Virus record (IMG/VR): IMGVR_UViG_3300042504_000415
Location: 1 to 26,132 of that record
Origin: a virus
Reading direction: 5' to 3' (one strand)
Length of the DNA: 26,132 bases
Shown here: one piece after another, positions 1 to 7,677 of the stretch
How positions within the stretch are numbered: position 1 is the first letter of the stretch
Layout: the number at the start of each line of letters is the position of its first letter
Made by a program: the position numbers and the translations under genes
The notes under the pieces: generated by a model
Databases searched by the model: none
What the model was told of the DNA's origin: nothing
Seen by the model: only the letters and a program-made list of their open reading frames with translations

Positions 1-1116
1 ATGAATCACTCTAAGATCGTTGGCGGCTCGACCGCCAAACGTGTGATCAACTGCCCTGGGTCGGTGGCGCTTGTGCAGCAAATGCCACCGCAGGTCGAGA
101 GCAAGTACGCAGCAGAGGGTACGCTCTTGCACGCGTGCATGGAAGACTTACTCGGCGCGTCGACGTTGCCTGAGGTTGCAGCCAAGCACAACCTAACGGA
201 CGAGCAGATCGAGAAGCTCGCCTTTTGCGTGCAGGCACTTGAAGCGATTGATCCTGGTCAGTCGATGGAGTTCGCGCAAGAGGTGCAGGTTGAGTTTGAA
301 GGCGTCAAAGGTCTTGAGGGCGTCTTCGGTAACGTCGATCTGATCGGGCGCATTGGCCGCACAGCCGTGGTCCTTGATTGGAAGTTTGGCGATGGCGTGA
401 TCGTTGACGCCGAAGAAAACTATCAAGGTCTTTTTTACGCTGCCGCTGCGATGGCAACTAATAAGCTGTCGTGGGTGTTTTATTTCGCAGATGAGATCGA
501 GATCATCATCGTACAGCCGCCTGCCGTGCGGCGCTGGGTGACGACCTTTGAGCGTGTGCAGCAGTTTGTCGCCGAACTACAGACGGCTGTGACCTTAGCC
601 AGCAAACCCAACGCGCCGCTTGAGATTGGTGATTGGTGCCGCTGGTGCACAGGCAAGCCCGTCTGCCCTAAGATGACCGGCGAGATCGATCGCGTTGTGC
701 ATCTGAAGCTAGAGGCGCTTGCGCCTGATCAATTAGCGTCGGCGCTTGAGATGGCTGATAAGCTAGAGTCCTTCATCGCAGAGGCTCGCAAGTTGGCGTA
801 TAACCGGCTTGAGAAAAACATGCCCGTGCCGGGGTATAAACTTGTATCGAAACGCGCAACGCGTCAGTGGGCGGACGAGAGCAAAGCAGACGCTGCACTG
901 GCGCAGCTTGGCATCCCTGACAGCGAGCGCCGTAAGACCGAATTAATTAGCCCTACTCAAGCTGAGAAGGTGCTGAAAAAGAGCAAGCTAGCACTGCCTG
1001 ACGATCTTGTCATCGCAGTGTCGAGCGGCAGCACGTTAGCGCCGGAGAGCGATCCCCGGCCTGCCGTGCTTAACGTTGGGTTGCACTTAACTGCTGCCCT
1101 TTCTAAACTTCAGTAA
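1..1116 (+). CDS. DUF2800-type PD-(D/E)XK nuclease (Cas4/RecB-like), phage replication/recombination protein
   Basis: This 371-aa protein is recognised as the phage DUF2800 family, a RecB/Cas4-like nuclease group often encoded beside phage DNA polymerase and primase genes. Visible motifs are the N-terminal ST-A-R-x-x-N-C-P-G signature with Cys18, the AEGTLLH motif ending in His44, Asp113 in GNVDLIG, the catalytic pair Asp126/Lys128 in VLDWKFG, and a following Q-x-x-x-Y at 142-146. Cys213, Cys216 and Cys222 together with Cys18 have the spacing of a Cas4/AddB-type iron-sulphur cluster. It probably trims or resects DNA ends during phage replication or recombination; that role is inferred. The window starts exactly on its ATG, so the ribosome site cannot be seen and a longer N-terminus cannot be excluded. 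The next gene starts 10 nt downstream, which suggests one operon. Confidence 0.85.
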   Translation: MNHSKIVGGSTAKRVINCPGSVALVQQMPPQVESKYAAEGTLLHACMEDLLGASTLPEVAAKHNLTDEQIEKLAFCVQALEAIDPGQSMEFAQEVQVEFEGVKGLEGVFGNVDLIGRIGRTAVVLDWKFGDGVIVDAEENYQGLFYAAAAMATNKLSWVFYFADEIEIIIVQPPAVRRWVTTFERVQQFVAELQTAVTLASKPNAPLEIGDWCRWCTGKPVCPKMTGEIDRVVHLKLEALAPDQLASALEMADKLESFIAEARKLAYNRLEKNMPVPGYKLVSKRATRQWADESKADAALAQLGIPDSERRKTELISPTQAEKVLKKSKLALPDDLVIAVSSGSTLAPESDPRPAVLNVGLHLTAALSKLQ

Positions 1117-1126
1117 GGAAATCGTG

Positions 1127-1777
1127 ATGTCTAATCTAGTAGCTTTCAGTCAAGCAAATCTCCCATCAGTAGCAAGCCTTTCCACAGCACTGCGTACACT
1201 TGAAAAGGACGTTGGCCCGTCTGGCATCGTCATTCTTAAGATGGACAAGACCGGCCACTGGGTCTTTGGTGCTGATCAGACCGAGATCGAAGATGGTTCG
1301 ACTTGGGCAGTCAATCCCTTCTCGTTTGTCCACGGCTACATTGCGTGGGGTGATGGCGAGGTGTTGGCTGAGAAGATGGTGTCGGTATCTGAGCCTTTGC
1401 CCAACATCGATGTCGCCCCGCCAGGCGCAAAGAAGGGTTGGGAAACCCAAGTCGGCATGTCGCTTAAGTGTCTGACAGGCGACGATCAAGGTATGGAAGC
1501 CCGCTATACCACCACGTCAGTCGGTGGTAAGCGCAGCGTACAGACGCTCGCGCTAGCGATCGCCGCGCAGGTTGAGAAGGATCAATCAAAGCCTGTGCCT
1601 GTCGTGAGGCTCAAGAAGGACCACTACACACACAAAAGCTATGGCAAGATATTCACGCCAGTGTTTGAAGTTGTGGAGTGGGCAAGCATGGACGGTAAGA
1701 CCGAGGAAGTGGACGCACCGGAGGAGGCCAACCCCGCCGCTGAAGATGCGCCGCGTCGTCGTCGTCGCGTAGCCTAA
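1127..1777 (+). CDS. Putative single-stranded DNA-binding protein (inferred from position)
   Basis: This 216-aa protein is of no family I can name securely. It sits between a DUF2800 nuclease and a DNA polymerase, the place where such phage modules usually carry a ssDNA-binding protein. The middle is rich in aromatic and basic residues (for example HYTHKSYGKIF), followed by an acidic stretch (EEVDAPEEANPAAEDA). An acidic tail is typical of SSBs such as T7 gp2.5, but here it is capped by five arginines, which is unusual. I chose the ATG at 1127, 6 nt after AAGGAA, over the GTG at 1124, which would be only 3 nt away. The gene ends just before a strong terminator, so it may close the first transcription unit. 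Confidence 0.6.
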   Translation: MSNLVAFSQANLPSVASLSTALRTLEKDVGPSGIVILKMDKTGHWVFGADQTEIEDGSTWAVNPFSFVHGYIAWGDGEVLAEKMVSVSEPLPNIDVAPPGAKKGWETQVGMSLKCLTGDDQGMEARYTTTSVGGKRSVQTLALAIAAQVEKDQSKPVPVVRLKKDHYTHKSYGKIFTPVFEVVEWASMDGKTEEVDAPEEANPAAEDAPRRRRRVA

Positions 1778-1788
1778 CTAGCTTGGAG

Positions 1789-1819
1789 AGCCACGGTGTA
1801 ACAGCCGTGGCTTTTTTTT
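1789..1819 (+). terminator. Intrinsic terminator inside the replication block
   Basis: A perfect 8-bp stem (AGCCACGG / CCGTGGCT, 1789-1796 and 1805-1812) with an 8-nt loop is followed by eight T residues (1812-1819). It lies between the putative ssDNA-binding gene and the 55-aa gene. It would stop or attenuate transcription before the polymerase and primase genes unless read-through or antitermination occurs. I see no clear promoter immediately after it. Confidence 0.85.
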
Positions 1820-1833
1820 CTTTGGAGAAAACG

Positions 1834-2001
1834 ATGGAACACCCTTATGAAACGCTTACGCATTTATTGCGCGAATATAAGCATCTATGCGACATGTGTG
1901 ATGCGGTTGGTGCGCTTGAGTGCGCGATGCAGATCAGGCGCACCGCTTCGGAGTTGGTTGTGTTGGCTGCACAAAATGCTGAACCGACGTTGGGTCCGTA
2001 G
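1834..2001 (+). CDS. Small protein of unknown function (55 aa)
   Basis: This is a 55-aa protein starting MEHPYETLTHLL, probably all helical, with paired cysteines in LCDMCDA. I do not recognise a family. The start at 1834 is preceded by GGAG at 1824-1827, right after the terminator hairpin. A TTG-initiated extension back to 1783 would run through the terminator and has no ribosome site, so it was not used. The gene abuts the HNH endonuclease gene directly: its TAG stop ends at 2001 and the next ATG is at 2002. It is a likely part of the polymerase transcript. Confidence 0.65.
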   Translation: MEHPYETLTHLLREYKHLCDMCDAVGALECAMQIRRTASELVVLAAQNAEPTLGP

Positions 2002-2523
2002 ATGAGCGTGCTGATTTTAAATATGACTGAAAGCTGGAAAGATGTGTCAGGCTATGAGGGGTTGTATGAAGTCAGCGACATTGGACGCGTATTGTCAAAA
2101 CGTACCAATCGACCGCTTAAACCGAACATCATGAAACACGGATATGCCTGCGTTCATTTGTATTCGGGCGGTAAACAAACCCGCGTCGTTAAAACCATAC
2201 ATCAGCTTGTAGCGCAGGCGTTCATCCCTAACCCGCAAGGCCACCGCGAAGTCAACCACAAAAATTTTTTGAGGCGTGATAACCGCGTAGACAATTTAGA
2301 GTGGGTATCGCGCAAGGAAAACGTGCAGCACGCGCTAGCCGCTGGGCGGCGAGTCAAACCGGAAAAGCGCGTCATGGGCATCAACTTACGCACCAAGACG
2401 ACGGTATGTTTTGGGAGTCAAATCGCGGCTGAAATTGCCCTACGCGGCAAGCAAACTGGTGGTATCAGCGGAGCGATGAAACGCGGAAAGCCCGCGTATG
2501 GATACGTATGGTGGTTCGCATGA
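2002..2523 (+). CDS. Free-standing HNH homing endonuclease (NUMOD4 - HNH_3 - NUMOD1)
   Basis: This is a 173-aa homing endonuclease. An N-terminal NUMOD4 DNA-recognition motif (W12, VSGYEGLYEVS at 15-25, GRV at 28-30) is followed by an HNH_3 core (His67 in IHQLVAQAFIPNP, Asn85-His86, Asn94-Arg95, Asn98 in DNRVDNLEWV). The C-terminal ~50 residues resemble a NUMOD1 helix-turn-helix. Such enzymes cut a specific site in a related genome and spread by repair. It lies directly before the DNA polymerase gene, a common target neighbourhood, and its stop overlaps the polymerase start (ATGA), so polymerase translation may be coupled to it. An internal ATG at 2023 (MTESWKD) is an alternative start close to the conserved region; neither start has a strong ribosome site. 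Confidence 0.9.
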   Translation: MSVLILNMTESWKDVSGYEGLYEVSDIGRVLSKRTNRPLKPNIMKHGYACVHLYSGGKQTRVVKTIHQLVAQAFIPNPQGHREVNHKNFLRRDNRVDNLEWVSRKENVQHALAAGRRVKPEKRVMGINLRTKTTVCFGSQIAAEIALRGKQTGGISGAMKRGKPAYGYVWWFA

Positions 2524-4490
2524 GTGTATTGTGGCTTGACACAGAAACAAGAAGTCGCGTTGATCTTATTTCAAGGGGCTCTTACAACTACGCTCAAGAC
2601 CCATCGACATCGTTACTGTGTTTGTCATATGCGTTTGACGACGAGGAAGTTAAAACTTGGATACCTGATCAACCTTTCCCCCAGCGTGTGGCGGATCACT
2701 TCGCAAATGGCGGCCGCATCTATGTTCATAACGCGGCGTTTGATCGTTTAATTCTGTGGTATGTGGTTTGTCCGGAATTTGACGTTCCTGAACCCCGACT
2801 TGAGCAGTTTTATTGCACTGCAACACAGGCGCGTGCTAACTGTGCGCCAGGGTCGCTTGAGGACGTGGGGCGGTTTGCTAGCGCAGACATGCGTAAGGAC
2901 TACCGTGGGGCGCAACTGATAAGGCGGCTATGTATGCCGCAGGCAGACGGCAAGTTTTGCCAAGATGCGGCACTTTTTGCCGAGATGGTGGCCTACTGTG
3001 AACAAGACGTTCGCGCCATGCGAGCCATCTCCAAGGCCATGCGCGACCTATCAGCCGAAGAACTAGCCGACTACCATGTGAACGAGCGCATCAACGACCG
3101 TGGTGTGCTGGTGGACGTAGCGCTGTGCAAGGCCGCGATCGACTACGCGTCAGACGAGTTGGTCGAGATCGAGCAACTGGTCGCTGAAGTAACGCAAGGT
3201 GAGATTATGAGCGTGCGCTCGCCCAAGATGCGTCAGTGGGTCATGGACCGCGTTGGTCCTGAGGCGCTCAAGCTCATGGAGTCTTACAAGGACGGTGAGA
3301 AGAAGTATTCGATTGATAAGACCGTTCGCGCTAATTTGCTTGCGATGGACGATCCTGAACAGGTGCCACCGGACGTTGCTGACGTGATCCAGTGCGCGGA
3401 CGACCTGTGGGCTAGCAGTGTGGCGAAGTTCGCTCGCCTGGCTGCGCTTGCAGATGATGAGGACCATCGCGTCAGGGGTGCGTTCGTATTCGCTGGCGGC
3501 TCGGCCACGGGTCGTGCGTCGTCTTACGGCGCACAAGTTCACAATTTCACGCGCAAGTGTGCGGATGACCCCGAGGCTGTGCGGCACGCGATGGTGCGCG
3601 GTCACAAGATCGTGCCGACCTACGGGCGACGCGTCACTGACGTACTTAAAGGAATGCTACGGCCTGCGCTGATGCCTGCGCCTGAGCATGTGCTTATCGT
3701 AGCAGATTGGGCGGCTATTGAAGCGCGTATGAACCCGTGGCTGTCAGCGCATGTGACGTCTGAGGCTAAGTTAGATTTGTTTCGCACGGGCGCTGACATT
3801 TACAAACACAACGCGAGTCGAACCTTTAACGTGCCCATTGAACAGATCGACAAGGAGCAGCGCCAGATCGGGAAGGTCCAAGAGCTTGCCTGTGGTTACG
3901 GTGGCGGCGTGGGTGCGTTCGCCTCGATGGGGCGCATTTATGGCGTTAACCTTCCCGAGGCTGACAGCAGGCGCATGGTGGACGCGTGGCGTCGCGCTAA
4001 CCCGTGGGCGGTGCACTACTGGCAGGCACTTGAGTCCGGTTACTTGCGTGCGATGAAGCATCCAAAGTCTGAGTTTAAGGCTGGCCGTGTGACATATTAT
4101 TTTGACGGTCAGCACCTATGGTACGCGCTGCCGTCAGGGCGCATCCTATGCTATCCCTACGCTAGGCTAGAGGAAGATGGCGTGTCCTACGCTAAGGCGT
4201 CATGGAAGCCTGCTGCGGACGCTAAGGAGTGGCCTAGAGCGCGGCTGTGGAAGGGATTGGCAGCAGAGAACATCTGCCAGGCAGCGGCTAACGACATCTT
4301 GCGCTCGTCGCTGCGTCAGCTTGATGGCGTGGTGTTGCATGTGCATGATGAGATTGTTTTAGAGGTTCCAGCGTCTGACGCTGACGCTGCGGTGGCAATG
4401 CTGCATAGCGTCATGTGTACGTCGCCCGCATGGGCAAGCGGTCTGCCCTTAGAGGCCGAGATCAACGTTATGACAAGGTACGGAAAATGA
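2520..4490 (+). CDS. Family A DNA polymerase with 3'-5' exonuclease domain
   Basis: This 656-aa replicative polymerase carries all expected motifs. The DEDDy proofreading exonuclease shows Exo I Asp7/Glu9 (WLDTET), Exo II Asn71/Asp75 (HNAAFD) and Exo III Tyr159/Asp163 (YCEQD). The polymerase shows motif A with Asp396, Glu401 and Arg403 (DWAAIEAR), motif B with Arg448, Lys452 and Tyr460-Gly461, and motif C with His609-Asp610-Glu611. No 5'-3' exonuclease domain is present, as usual for phage PolA-type enzymes. All catalytic residues are intact. I chose the ATG at 2520, which overlaps the HNH stop as ATGA and has GGTGG upstream, over the ATG at 2508, which lies inside the HNH gene. It ends with an ATGA overlap to the primase-helicase gene, so the two are probably made together. 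Confidence 0.95.
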   Translation: MSVLWLDTETRSRVDLISRGSYNYAQDPSTSLLCLSYAFDDEEVKTWIPDQPFPQRVADHFANGGRIYVHNAAFDRLILWYVVCPEFDVPEPRLEQFYCTATQARANCAPGSLEDVGRFASADMRKDYRGAQLIRRLCMPQADGKFCQDAALFAEMVAYCEQDVRAMRAISKAMRDLSAEELADYHVNERINDRGVLVDVALCKAAIDYASDELVEIEQLVAEVTQGEIMSVRSPKMRQWVMDRVGPEALKLMESYKDGEKKYSIDKTVRANLLAMDDPEQVPPDVADVIQCADDLWASSVAKFARLAALADDEDHRVRGAFVFAGGSATGRASSYGAQVHNFTRKCADDPEAVRHAMVRGHKIVPTYGRRVTDVLKGMLRPALMPAPEHVLIVADWAAIEARMNPWLSAHVTSEAKLDLFRTGADIYKHNASRTFNVPIEQIDKEQRQIGKVQELACGYGGGVGAFASMGRIYGVNLPEADSRRMVDAWRRANPWAVHYWQALESGYLRAMKHPKSEFKAGRVTYYFDGQHLWYALPSGRILCYPYARLEEDGVSYAKASWKPAADAKEWPRARLWKGLAAENICQAAANDILRSSLRQLDGVVLHVHDEIVLEVPASDADAAVAMLHSVMCTSPAWASGLPLEAEINVMTRYGK

Positions 4491-6799
4491 CAAAAAATTT
4501 TTTGGAGTTCCTAATTTCTCTTGCGCCCGAGGGCGAAACGCCGCTCATCGTGCGGCAAAAGCCTATGATGAAGGACGGTCAACTACAGTTCCATGCGGAT
4601 GGCGCGATTAAGTGCACATGGCCTGCCCATCTGCCGGACATTAAGAAGATCAAGCCCGATCAGGCGTGGTATGGCAATACTGCGTCGTTTATTGTTGATC
4701 GCTTTGGCGATCATGTGTCGGCATCGGCGGCTAACTGTGAGTACTGTCTGGTGCTTGTGCTTGATGACGTGGGCACTAAGTCGAAGGCGCCGACGCTTGC
4801 GCCGACGTGGATTATGGAAACATCGCCTGGGTCGTACCAGTATGGCTATGCCTTTAGCGATGACCAACCCACCAAAAGCGAGTTCAGCGCGGCTATTAAA
4901 GCAATTGCCAACGCAGGTTACACCGACCCAGGCGCAACCAACGCCGTGCGTAACTTTCGCTTGCCTGGCTCGATCAACCTTAAGCCAGGTCGCAATAACT
5001 TTGCCGCGCAGCTTGTCGAGTTCCACCCCGATCGACTGTTTACGCTGCCTCAGATCTGCGAGGCGCTAGGCGTTACGCCGAGCGAGGCTGATAGCGCAGG
5101 CCCAAGCCCGATCAAGATCGCTGACACGGGCGATGATGATGTCTTTGCGTGGCTTGCCGCGCAGGGTCTTGTCTTGTCGCGCCCGAACCAAGAAGGATGG
5201 GCTGGCGTGATCTGCCCGAACCATGCCGCGCACACGGACGGCAACCCCGAAGGGCGTTATAAGCCTGCCCTGCGGGCGTATTGCTGCCTTCACTCGCACT
5301 GCGTGGACTTCGACACCAAGACGTTCTTATCGTGGGTCGCCGAGCAGGGCGGGCCTGAACACGCGCTTGGCTTGCGTGATGATCTGCTTGCGGCCACCAT
5401 GCAATCGACCCTTAACAAGATCGAGCCTTCGACGTTCTTTAGTGATGATGCTAAGAAAGTCATCGAGGAAGTTGAGCGCAAAGAACTTGGTCGCGTGGAG
5501 ATGAAGGGATGGTTTGAGCGCTTTGCATATCTTCAATCCGACGATTCGTTTTTTGATATGCAAGATCGGCGCGAGGTGCCGCGTTACGTGTTCAATGCGC
5601 TCTATCGCCATGTGAATTGCATCTCGATCAACAGTAAGCGTAAGGTCGAGGCAGCTACCGCATTTGATGAGCAGCGCCAGGCGATGGGCGCTCGTACCCT
5701 AGTGGGCGTGACCTATGCAGCAGGCGAAAGTCTGCTTGTTGCGCGTGATGGGGACGTGTATGGCAACCGTTGGCGCGATGCGCGTCCTGAAGTCGATAAA
5801 GCATACGTTGGGGACGTTAGCCCTTGGCTTGAGCACTGCGAGCGCTTGGTGCCTGAGCCTAGCGAGCGCGAGCATCTTTTTAACGTGATGGCATACAAGT
5901 TGCAGCATCCCGAAGTCAAAATCAATCACGCCGTGCTGCATGGCGGCGATCAAGGGTGCGGTAAGGACACTATGTGGGCGCCTTTTCTTTGGGCGGTATG
6001 CGGGCCAGGATTGAAGAATCGCGGTCTGCTCGATAACGATTCGCTGTCGTCGCAGTGGGGTTATCAACTTGAGTCCGAGGTGTTGATCATCAACGAGTTG
6101 AAGGAACCCGAGGCGGCTGCGCGGCGTGCGCTTGCGAATAAACTTAAGCCCATCATCGCTGCGCCTCCAGAGATGCTTCCGATCAATCGCAAAGGCCTGC
6201 ATCCTTATGACATGCTTAACCGATTGTTCGTGTTGTCGTTCACGAATGACCCGCTGCCCATATCGCTTGACTCGCAGGATAGGCGCTGGTTTTGCATATG
6301 GTCGCGTGCGCCTCGTATGCGCGATGATGATGCAAGGCAACTTTGGGAGTGGTACAAGTCTCATGGGTTTGTCGCCATTGCCGCATGGCTCTATCAGCGC
6401 GACGTATCGGCGTTTAACCCTGCCGCTACGCCTGCATGGACCGAGTTCAAATCGAATCTTGTTGAACACTCTATGAGCACGGCTGAGAGTTGGCTTGTCG
6501 ACATGATGCGCCGCCGCCAGGGTGAGTTTAGTAAAGGTGCAGTCGGGTCGCCCTTCCATGCGCTTATTGATCGATTGCTTGGCAGTATGCCTGCCGGTAT
6601 CAAAGTTCCCCAGGCTGCGCTGTTACATGCGCTCAAAGAAGCCGGATGGGTCGACGTGGGCCGGTTAGCGTCGGCAGAGTATTCGACTAAGAAGCATGTC
6701 TTTGCTGCTCCTGAGCTTGCCAATCGACTAAGCAAGTCCGAGCTAAGGCGCTTGGTCGAAGATACTGCGCCGCCTTCTAAGATGACGCTTGTAAAGTAA
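4487..6799 (+). CDS. Primase-helicase (RepB/AEP-like primase, zinc-finger-like region, DUF5906/VirE SF3-type helicase)
   Basis: This 770-aa fusion protein probably primes and unwinds DNA at the phage fork. The N-terminal ~220 residues resemble a RepB/archaeo-eukaryotic primase domain, with Asp93-Asp94 in VLVLDDVGTKS and RNFRLPGSIN later on. A zinc-ribbon-like region follows, with Cys243 and His246 then Cys266, Cys267, His269, His271 and Cys272. The helicase half has a Walker A (GGDQGCGKDT, about 486-495), a Walker B-like EVLIINELKE, and a sensor/arginine-finger region (FTNDP at 585-589, DRRW from 598), as in the DUF5906 family to which the NrS-1 phage PrimPol-helicase belongs. The start at 4487 overlaps the polymerase stop as ATGA, with AAGG about 8 nt upstream. 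The earlier ATG at 4415 lies inside the polymerase frame overlap and was rejected. Confidence 0.85.
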   Translation: MTKNFLEFLISLAPEGETPLIVRQKPMMKDGQLQFHADGAIKCTWPAHLPDIKKIKPDQAWYGNTASFIVDRFGDHVSASAANCEYCLVLVLDDVGTKSKAPTLAPTWIMETSPGSYQYGYAFSDDQPTKSEFSAAIKAIANAGYTDPGATNAVRNFRLPGSINLKPGRNNFAAQLVEFHPDRLFTLPQICEALGVTPSEADSAGPSPIKIADTGDDDVFAWLAAQGLVLSRPNQEGWAGVICPNHAAHTDGNPEGRYKPALRAYCCLHSHCVDFDTKTFLSWVAEQGGPEHALGLRDDLLAATMQSTLNKIEPSTFFSDDAKKVIEEVERKELGRVEMKGWFERFAYLQSDDSFFDMQDRREVPRYVFNALYRHVNCISINSKRKVEAATAFDEQRQAMGARTLVGVTYAAGESLLVARDGDVYGNRWRDARPEVDKAYVGDVSPWLEHCERLVPEPSEREHLFNVMAYKLQHPEVKINHAVLHGGDQGCGKDTMWAPFLWAVCGPGLKNRGLLDNDSLSSQWGYQLESEVLIINELKEPEAAARRALANKLKPIIAAPPEMLPINRKGLHPYDMLNRLFVLSFTNDPLPISLDSQDRRWFCIWSRAPRMRDDDARQLWEWYKSHGFVAIAAWLYQRDVSAFNPAATPAWTEFKSNLVEHSMSTAESWLVDMMRRRQGEFSKGAVGSPFHALIDRLLGSMPAGIKVPQAALLHALKEAGWVDVGRLASAEYSTKKHVFAAPELANRLSKSELRRLVEDTAPPSKMTLVK

Positions 6800-6824
6800 A
6801 AAAAAGCCCGTCACTTGGACGGGC
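6798..6824 (-). terminator. Intrinsic terminator of the minus-strand operon
   Basis: On the minus strand a 7-bp stem (GCCCGTC / GACGGGC, 6806-6824) with a 5-nt loop is followed by eight T residues (plus-strand A run 6798-6805). It ends transcription of the small minus-strand genes just before it would enter the primase-helicase gene from the opposite side. Read in the plus direction it has no T run, so it acts mainly on the minus strand. Confidence 0.85.
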
Positions 6825-6861
6825 ATAAGAGTAGGGGCATCGTCACCCCAACTTGAGGAGG

Positions 6862-6939
6862 TCACAAGTCTAGCAGTTCGCTAATCATCCACGCAAGCAA
6901 TATTGCAATCAGCGCTGTTAGCATGGCGGTAACGTCCAT
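6862..6939 (-). CDS. Very short hydrophobic peptide (25 aa, one predicted membrane segment)
   Basis: A 25-codon reading frame encodes MDVTAMLTALIAILLAWMIS followed by ELLDL. Most of it is a single hydrophobic helix long enough to span a membrane, with charged ends. It is the last frame before the minus-strand terminator and overlaps the end of the preceding 61-aa gene by 22 nt, consistent with translational coupling. AGGA lies too close to this ATG to be ideal; an in-frame ATG at 6924 would give a 20-aa form. Function is unknown; a small membrane-acting phage peptide is possible. Such a short frame could be chance, but a similar one lies in the same operon at 7458-7526. Confidence 0.45.
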   Translation of the reverse strand: MDVTAMLTALIAILLAWMISELLDL

Positions 6940-7103
6940 GTCCTAAACGCTTTGTGTTTTGCCATTGTTTCAGGACACTCGGTCGAAGGCGGTCGCCAGC
7001 CATAGCGCCGCCATATGGTTTCGACGGGCACGCACCATCTATCTGGCGTGATTTGGTGCGCGAGTAGCGCGAGCCATTCAGGCGGTTTATTGTCGTCGGT
7101 CAT
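6918..7103 (-). CDS. Small phage protein of unknown function (61 aa)
   Basis: This 61-aa protein (start MTDDNKPPEWLALLAHQ) is rich in tryptophan and proline. No family is recognised with confidence. Its ATG overlaps the stop of the upstream NinX-like gene as ATGA, and AAAGGAA lies about 8 nt before the start, which is strong support for a real gene. It belongs to the eight-gene minus-strand operon. The WRRYGWRPP motif looks like a compact nucleic-acid or protein-binding module, but that is a guess. Confidence 0.7.
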   Translation of the reverse strand: MTDDNKPPEWLALLAHQITPDRWCVPVETIWRRYGWRPPSTECPETMAKHKAFRTWTLPPC

Positions 7104-7447
7104 GCTGTTAGTTCCTTTGGTATTTCAACTTCATCGCCTAACTTGCTTGCCACATAGCAGCGCATGGCTGCTATCAATGGGGTTGGAGAGGGTTCCTCAT
7201 ACTTTGCTTCGTCGAACAAGGGCAGTGCTGCGATCCACCCATCTATCTTCCCCTCGCAACGAACGCAGTCAATATCAACTCCCTCGCGCTCCACTATCGG
7301 GCCACCCAGCGCCCAATTGGTTGATGGTTTATAGCCGTTGTTTGTCCACAGGGTTTCAAGTTGGCCTTTTATTAACCTCACTTCTTCACCCTCACACTTC
7401 GCGACTGCCCAGTCAAGGGCAGCGCCGATTAGTTCGTTAGTTTTCAT
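7100..7447 (-). CDS. NinX-like protein (DUF2591)
   Basis: This 115-aa protein matches the DUF2591/NinX pattern: the N-terminus MKTNELIGAALDWAVAKCEG, a middle GYKPSTNWALGGPIVERE and a C-terminal PTPLIAAMRCYVASKLGDEV. NinX is a lambdoid and P22-like phage protein of unknown molecular function from the early nin region. I chose the ATG at 7447 because family members begin at this MKT-type start; a 19-residue extension to 7504 would overlap the small hydrophobic gene upstream and looks non-conserved. It is followed with ATGA overlap by the 61-aa gene. Confidence 0.8.
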   Translation of the reverse strand: MKTNELIGAALDWAVAKCEGEEVRLIKGQLETLWTNNGYKPSTNWALGGPIVEREGVDIDCVRCEGKIDGWIAALPLFDEAKYEEPSPTPLIAAMRCYVASKLGDEVEIPKELTA

Positions 7448-7457
7448 TTGATACACC

Positions 7458-7526
7458 CTATAAGTTGAAGAAAATAGCGCAGGCAAGCGCAACGCCGAAC
7501 ACAAGCGCGACTATCCAGTCAGTCAT
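7458..7526 (-). CDS. Very short hydrophobic peptide (22 aa, one predicted membrane segment)
   Basis: A 22-codon frame starts MTDWIVALVFGVALACAIFF and ends NL. It is essentially one transmembrane helix with a short charged N-terminus. The ribosome site GAAGGG sits about 7 nt before the ATG, well placed, and the frame overlaps the end of the 52-aa gene by 8 nt. It lies in a tightly packed operon with no spare space, which favours a real gene despite its length. Function is unknown. Confidence 0.55.
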   Translation of the reverse strand: MTDWIVALVFGVALACAIFFNL

Positions 7527-7677
7527 TTTTCATCCCTTCAATAATATGAGCTACTGCCAACCAATAGCGATATCCAAGCCCATCGTGGGCGAACTTATCG
7601 GCCATGTAAGAGCAAAATACAAGCGCATGATCGCCGTACATGCTGACGACCTTATGCGCGGCTCTGGTTGGGTTCAT
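7519..7677 (-). CDS. Small phage protein of unknown function (52 aa)
   Basis: This 52-aa frame starts MNPTRAAHKVVSMYGDHALV, continues with aromatic residues (GYRYWLAVAHIIEGMK) and stops with TGA at 7519-7521. Its ATG overlaps the stop of the upstream 63-aa gene as TAATG, a typical coupled start. I do not recognise a family, but similar short A/Y/W-rich proteins with a DHA...YWLAVA pattern are common in phage early regions. It fills the gap between the 63-aa gene and the hydrophobic peptide without a break. Confidence 0.7.
   Translation of the reverse strand: MNPTRAAHKVVSMYGDHALVFCSYMADKFAHDGLGYRYWLAVAHIIEGMKND

Noticed and set aside
2508-2519. The upstream ATG at 2508 as the polymerase start.
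   Set aside because: The ATG at 2520 begins right at the conserved exonuclease motif, has GGTGG at a fitting distance and overlaps the HNH stop in the ATGA manner seen elsewhere in this genome.
4415-4486. An ATG at 4415 as the primase-helicase start.
   Set aside because: It would add 24 basic residues read out of frame through the polymerase 3' end; the ATG at 4487 has AAGG and an ATGA overlap.
5699-6559. A 286-codon open frame on the minus strand inside the primase-helicase gene.
   Set aside because: It lies wholly opposite a conserved gene with intact motifs, has basic low-complexity composition and no ribosome site; it is a shadow.
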